This document shows, piece after piece, positions 5,957-6,826 of a DNA stretch of 6,826 nucleotides. Under the pieces are notes generated by a model. The model worked only from the letters and a program-made list of their open reading frames with translations, was not told the origin of the DNA and searched no databases. Each line of letters starts with the position of its first letter. Positions within the stretch are counted from its first letter, which is position 1. The DNA comes from Devosia equisanguinis (lineage in GTDB: Bacteria; Pseudomonadota; Alphaproteobacteria; Rhizobiales; Hyphomicrobiaceae). The position numbers and the translations under genes are program-made. Location of the stretch: positions 1-6,826 of the forward strand of contig CAMDMH010000163.1 in NCBI GenBank assembly GCA_945901835.1, given 5' to 3'.

Positions 5957-6826
5957 ACCGGCGAAAACGACAATCAGCCGCGCATCGACCCCTCGCGCGT
6001 CCAGCCCGCATTTGAACGCGCCCGCCTGGAATTCCGCCAGGAGCCGACTCGTGAGCGCCTTGCCGCACTGCATCAACAGTGCTCGCAGCTCTACAACGCT
6101 ATGGTCAGCACACCCGCTACCAAGGATAGGGTGCGCGGCATCGACTGCGACCCCAAGCAAGCGACCGAAGCCGCCGCCGTCATGTTCTCGCTCAACGACG
6201 GCTTGAAGACATTCGCAGCCGGTTGCGCTGGCGGCGACAAGATGGCCGCCCACAACACCACCGACGCGCTCTACGGCTCCGCCCGCAAATGCCTTGCCGA
6301 CTCGGGGCTTCCCGCGCGGGAGACAGACGAGCTTCGCACAAAGATCAACTTCCTCGAGCTGTCGCGCGACGACAAGGCGCATCCCTTCGTCGGCACGATC
6401 AATGCCTTCAACGACGGCAACCGCCTCGCGTATCTCGCCCTCGCCATCGCCATCGCGATGGACAGCCTGATCTTCATGTCCGGCCTGTTCGCGGCCAACG
6501 CCGTGCGCTCGCCCTTGTCCGACGTGCCCAGCAACAAGGCTCGCTCCGGCCGCCAGCTCGAAGCGATCGTCGAGAACGCGCTGCTGCCCGACACCTTCGA
6601 CAACGCCAGAACCGTGCTCAACGCGATGCGCCCGATGACGCCACACGACGGCTTCACTGCCCGCGTCGTCCTCGAGCCCAATGATCCTCACGCCCACGAC
6701 ATCCGCCGCGTGCTTAATGCCGCCGCCACCATCGGCGCCGTCCGCCACGTCGACTCGCACAACGAAGTGTACGAAGTTCGCTCGGAGCTGTTCGAGTTCC
6801 TCTCCGTCGTCTCCAAGAAGGCGTTC
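5957..6826 (+). pseudogene. In-frame C-terminal continuation of the coiled-coil membrane gene after a TAA; runs off the window
   Basis: The frame of the preceding gene continues without another stop for 290 codons to the window end. The first 49 codons (TGENDNQPRI, then RARLEFRQEPTRERL) are mostly G/C at the third position (36 of 49 by hand count), yet include no ATG, GTG or TTG until ATG 6101. That ATG has no Shine-Dalgarno. The segment therefore does not look like an independently initiated gene but like the rest of the 4502 protein. In continuous numbering it has a mixed helical, Cys-containing region (about 486-635), a hydrophobic helix at about 642-665 (YLALAIAIAMDSLIFMSGLF), then VRSPLSDVP and a soluble C-terminal domain (about 680-775) that is still open at the edge. 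No named domain is recognised. Alternatives are a real downstream gene starting at 6101, or a sequencing error at the TAA. A one-base change from CAA, GAA or AAA would explain the stop. Confidence 0.7.

Noticed and set aside
5135..6760. A 541-codon open frame on the minus strand spanning the in-frame TAA
   Set aside because: It is antisense to a well-supported plus-strand frame with membrane helices and heptads, is rich in repetitive Val/Gly/Ala/Asp/Leu, and lacks recognisable motifs. I considered it as an explanation for the interrupted plus frame, but the plus frame has better protein character on both sides of the TAA.
6101..6826. Independent gene starting at ATG 6101
   Set aside because: There is no Shine-Dalgarno upstream, and the in-frame codons between 5957 and 6100 already look coding, which favours continuity with the 4502 gene. 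Kept only as an alternative.

Overview
This is a GC-rich window with strong C/G preference at codon third positions. The protein families and codon usage suggest a proteobacterium, most likely an alphaproteobacterium; that assignment is inferred by eye, not searched. All recognisable genes lie on the + strand. There are no RNA genes, insertion sequences or CRISPR arrays.

Layout: (1) positions 1-495 hold no convincing gene. They contain AT-richer patches, two compact hairpins and a consensus TTGACA element just ahead of the first gene. The extreme left edge could be the start codon of a divergent gene leaving the window. (2) 496-1902 encodes a complete M20-family zinc dipeptidase with all expected metal ligands. 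(3) A 124-bp gap carries two small stem-loops, one followed by a short T-rich tail. (4) 2027-3811 encodes a complete NodU/CmcH/TobZ-type O-carbamoyltransferase. It overlaps by ATGA with (5) 3808-4206, a small four-helix membrane protein of DUF4267 type. These two look translationally coupled. (6) A 295-bp non-coding stretch ends in a good ribosome-binding site. (7) 4502-5956 encodes a 484-residue protein with six predicted membrane helices and a long charged coiled coil. (8) Immediately after its TAA stop, the same frame stays open for 290 more codons to the window edge. It has protein-like codon usage and another hydrophobic helix, but no start codon for the first 48 codons.

The M20 enzyme cleaves or trims small peptides or amidated compounds in the cytoplasm. 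The carbamoyltransferase uses carbamoyl phosphate and ATP to decorate a hydroxyl of an unidentified small molecule or glycan, and the coupled membrane protein may assist it. No link between these genes and the coiled-coil membrane protein is visible. The main oddity is the in-frame TAA at 5954-5956, which appears to split one long membrane/coiled-coil gene. It is either a nonsense mutation (pseudogene), a sequencing error, or much less likely a recoding event.
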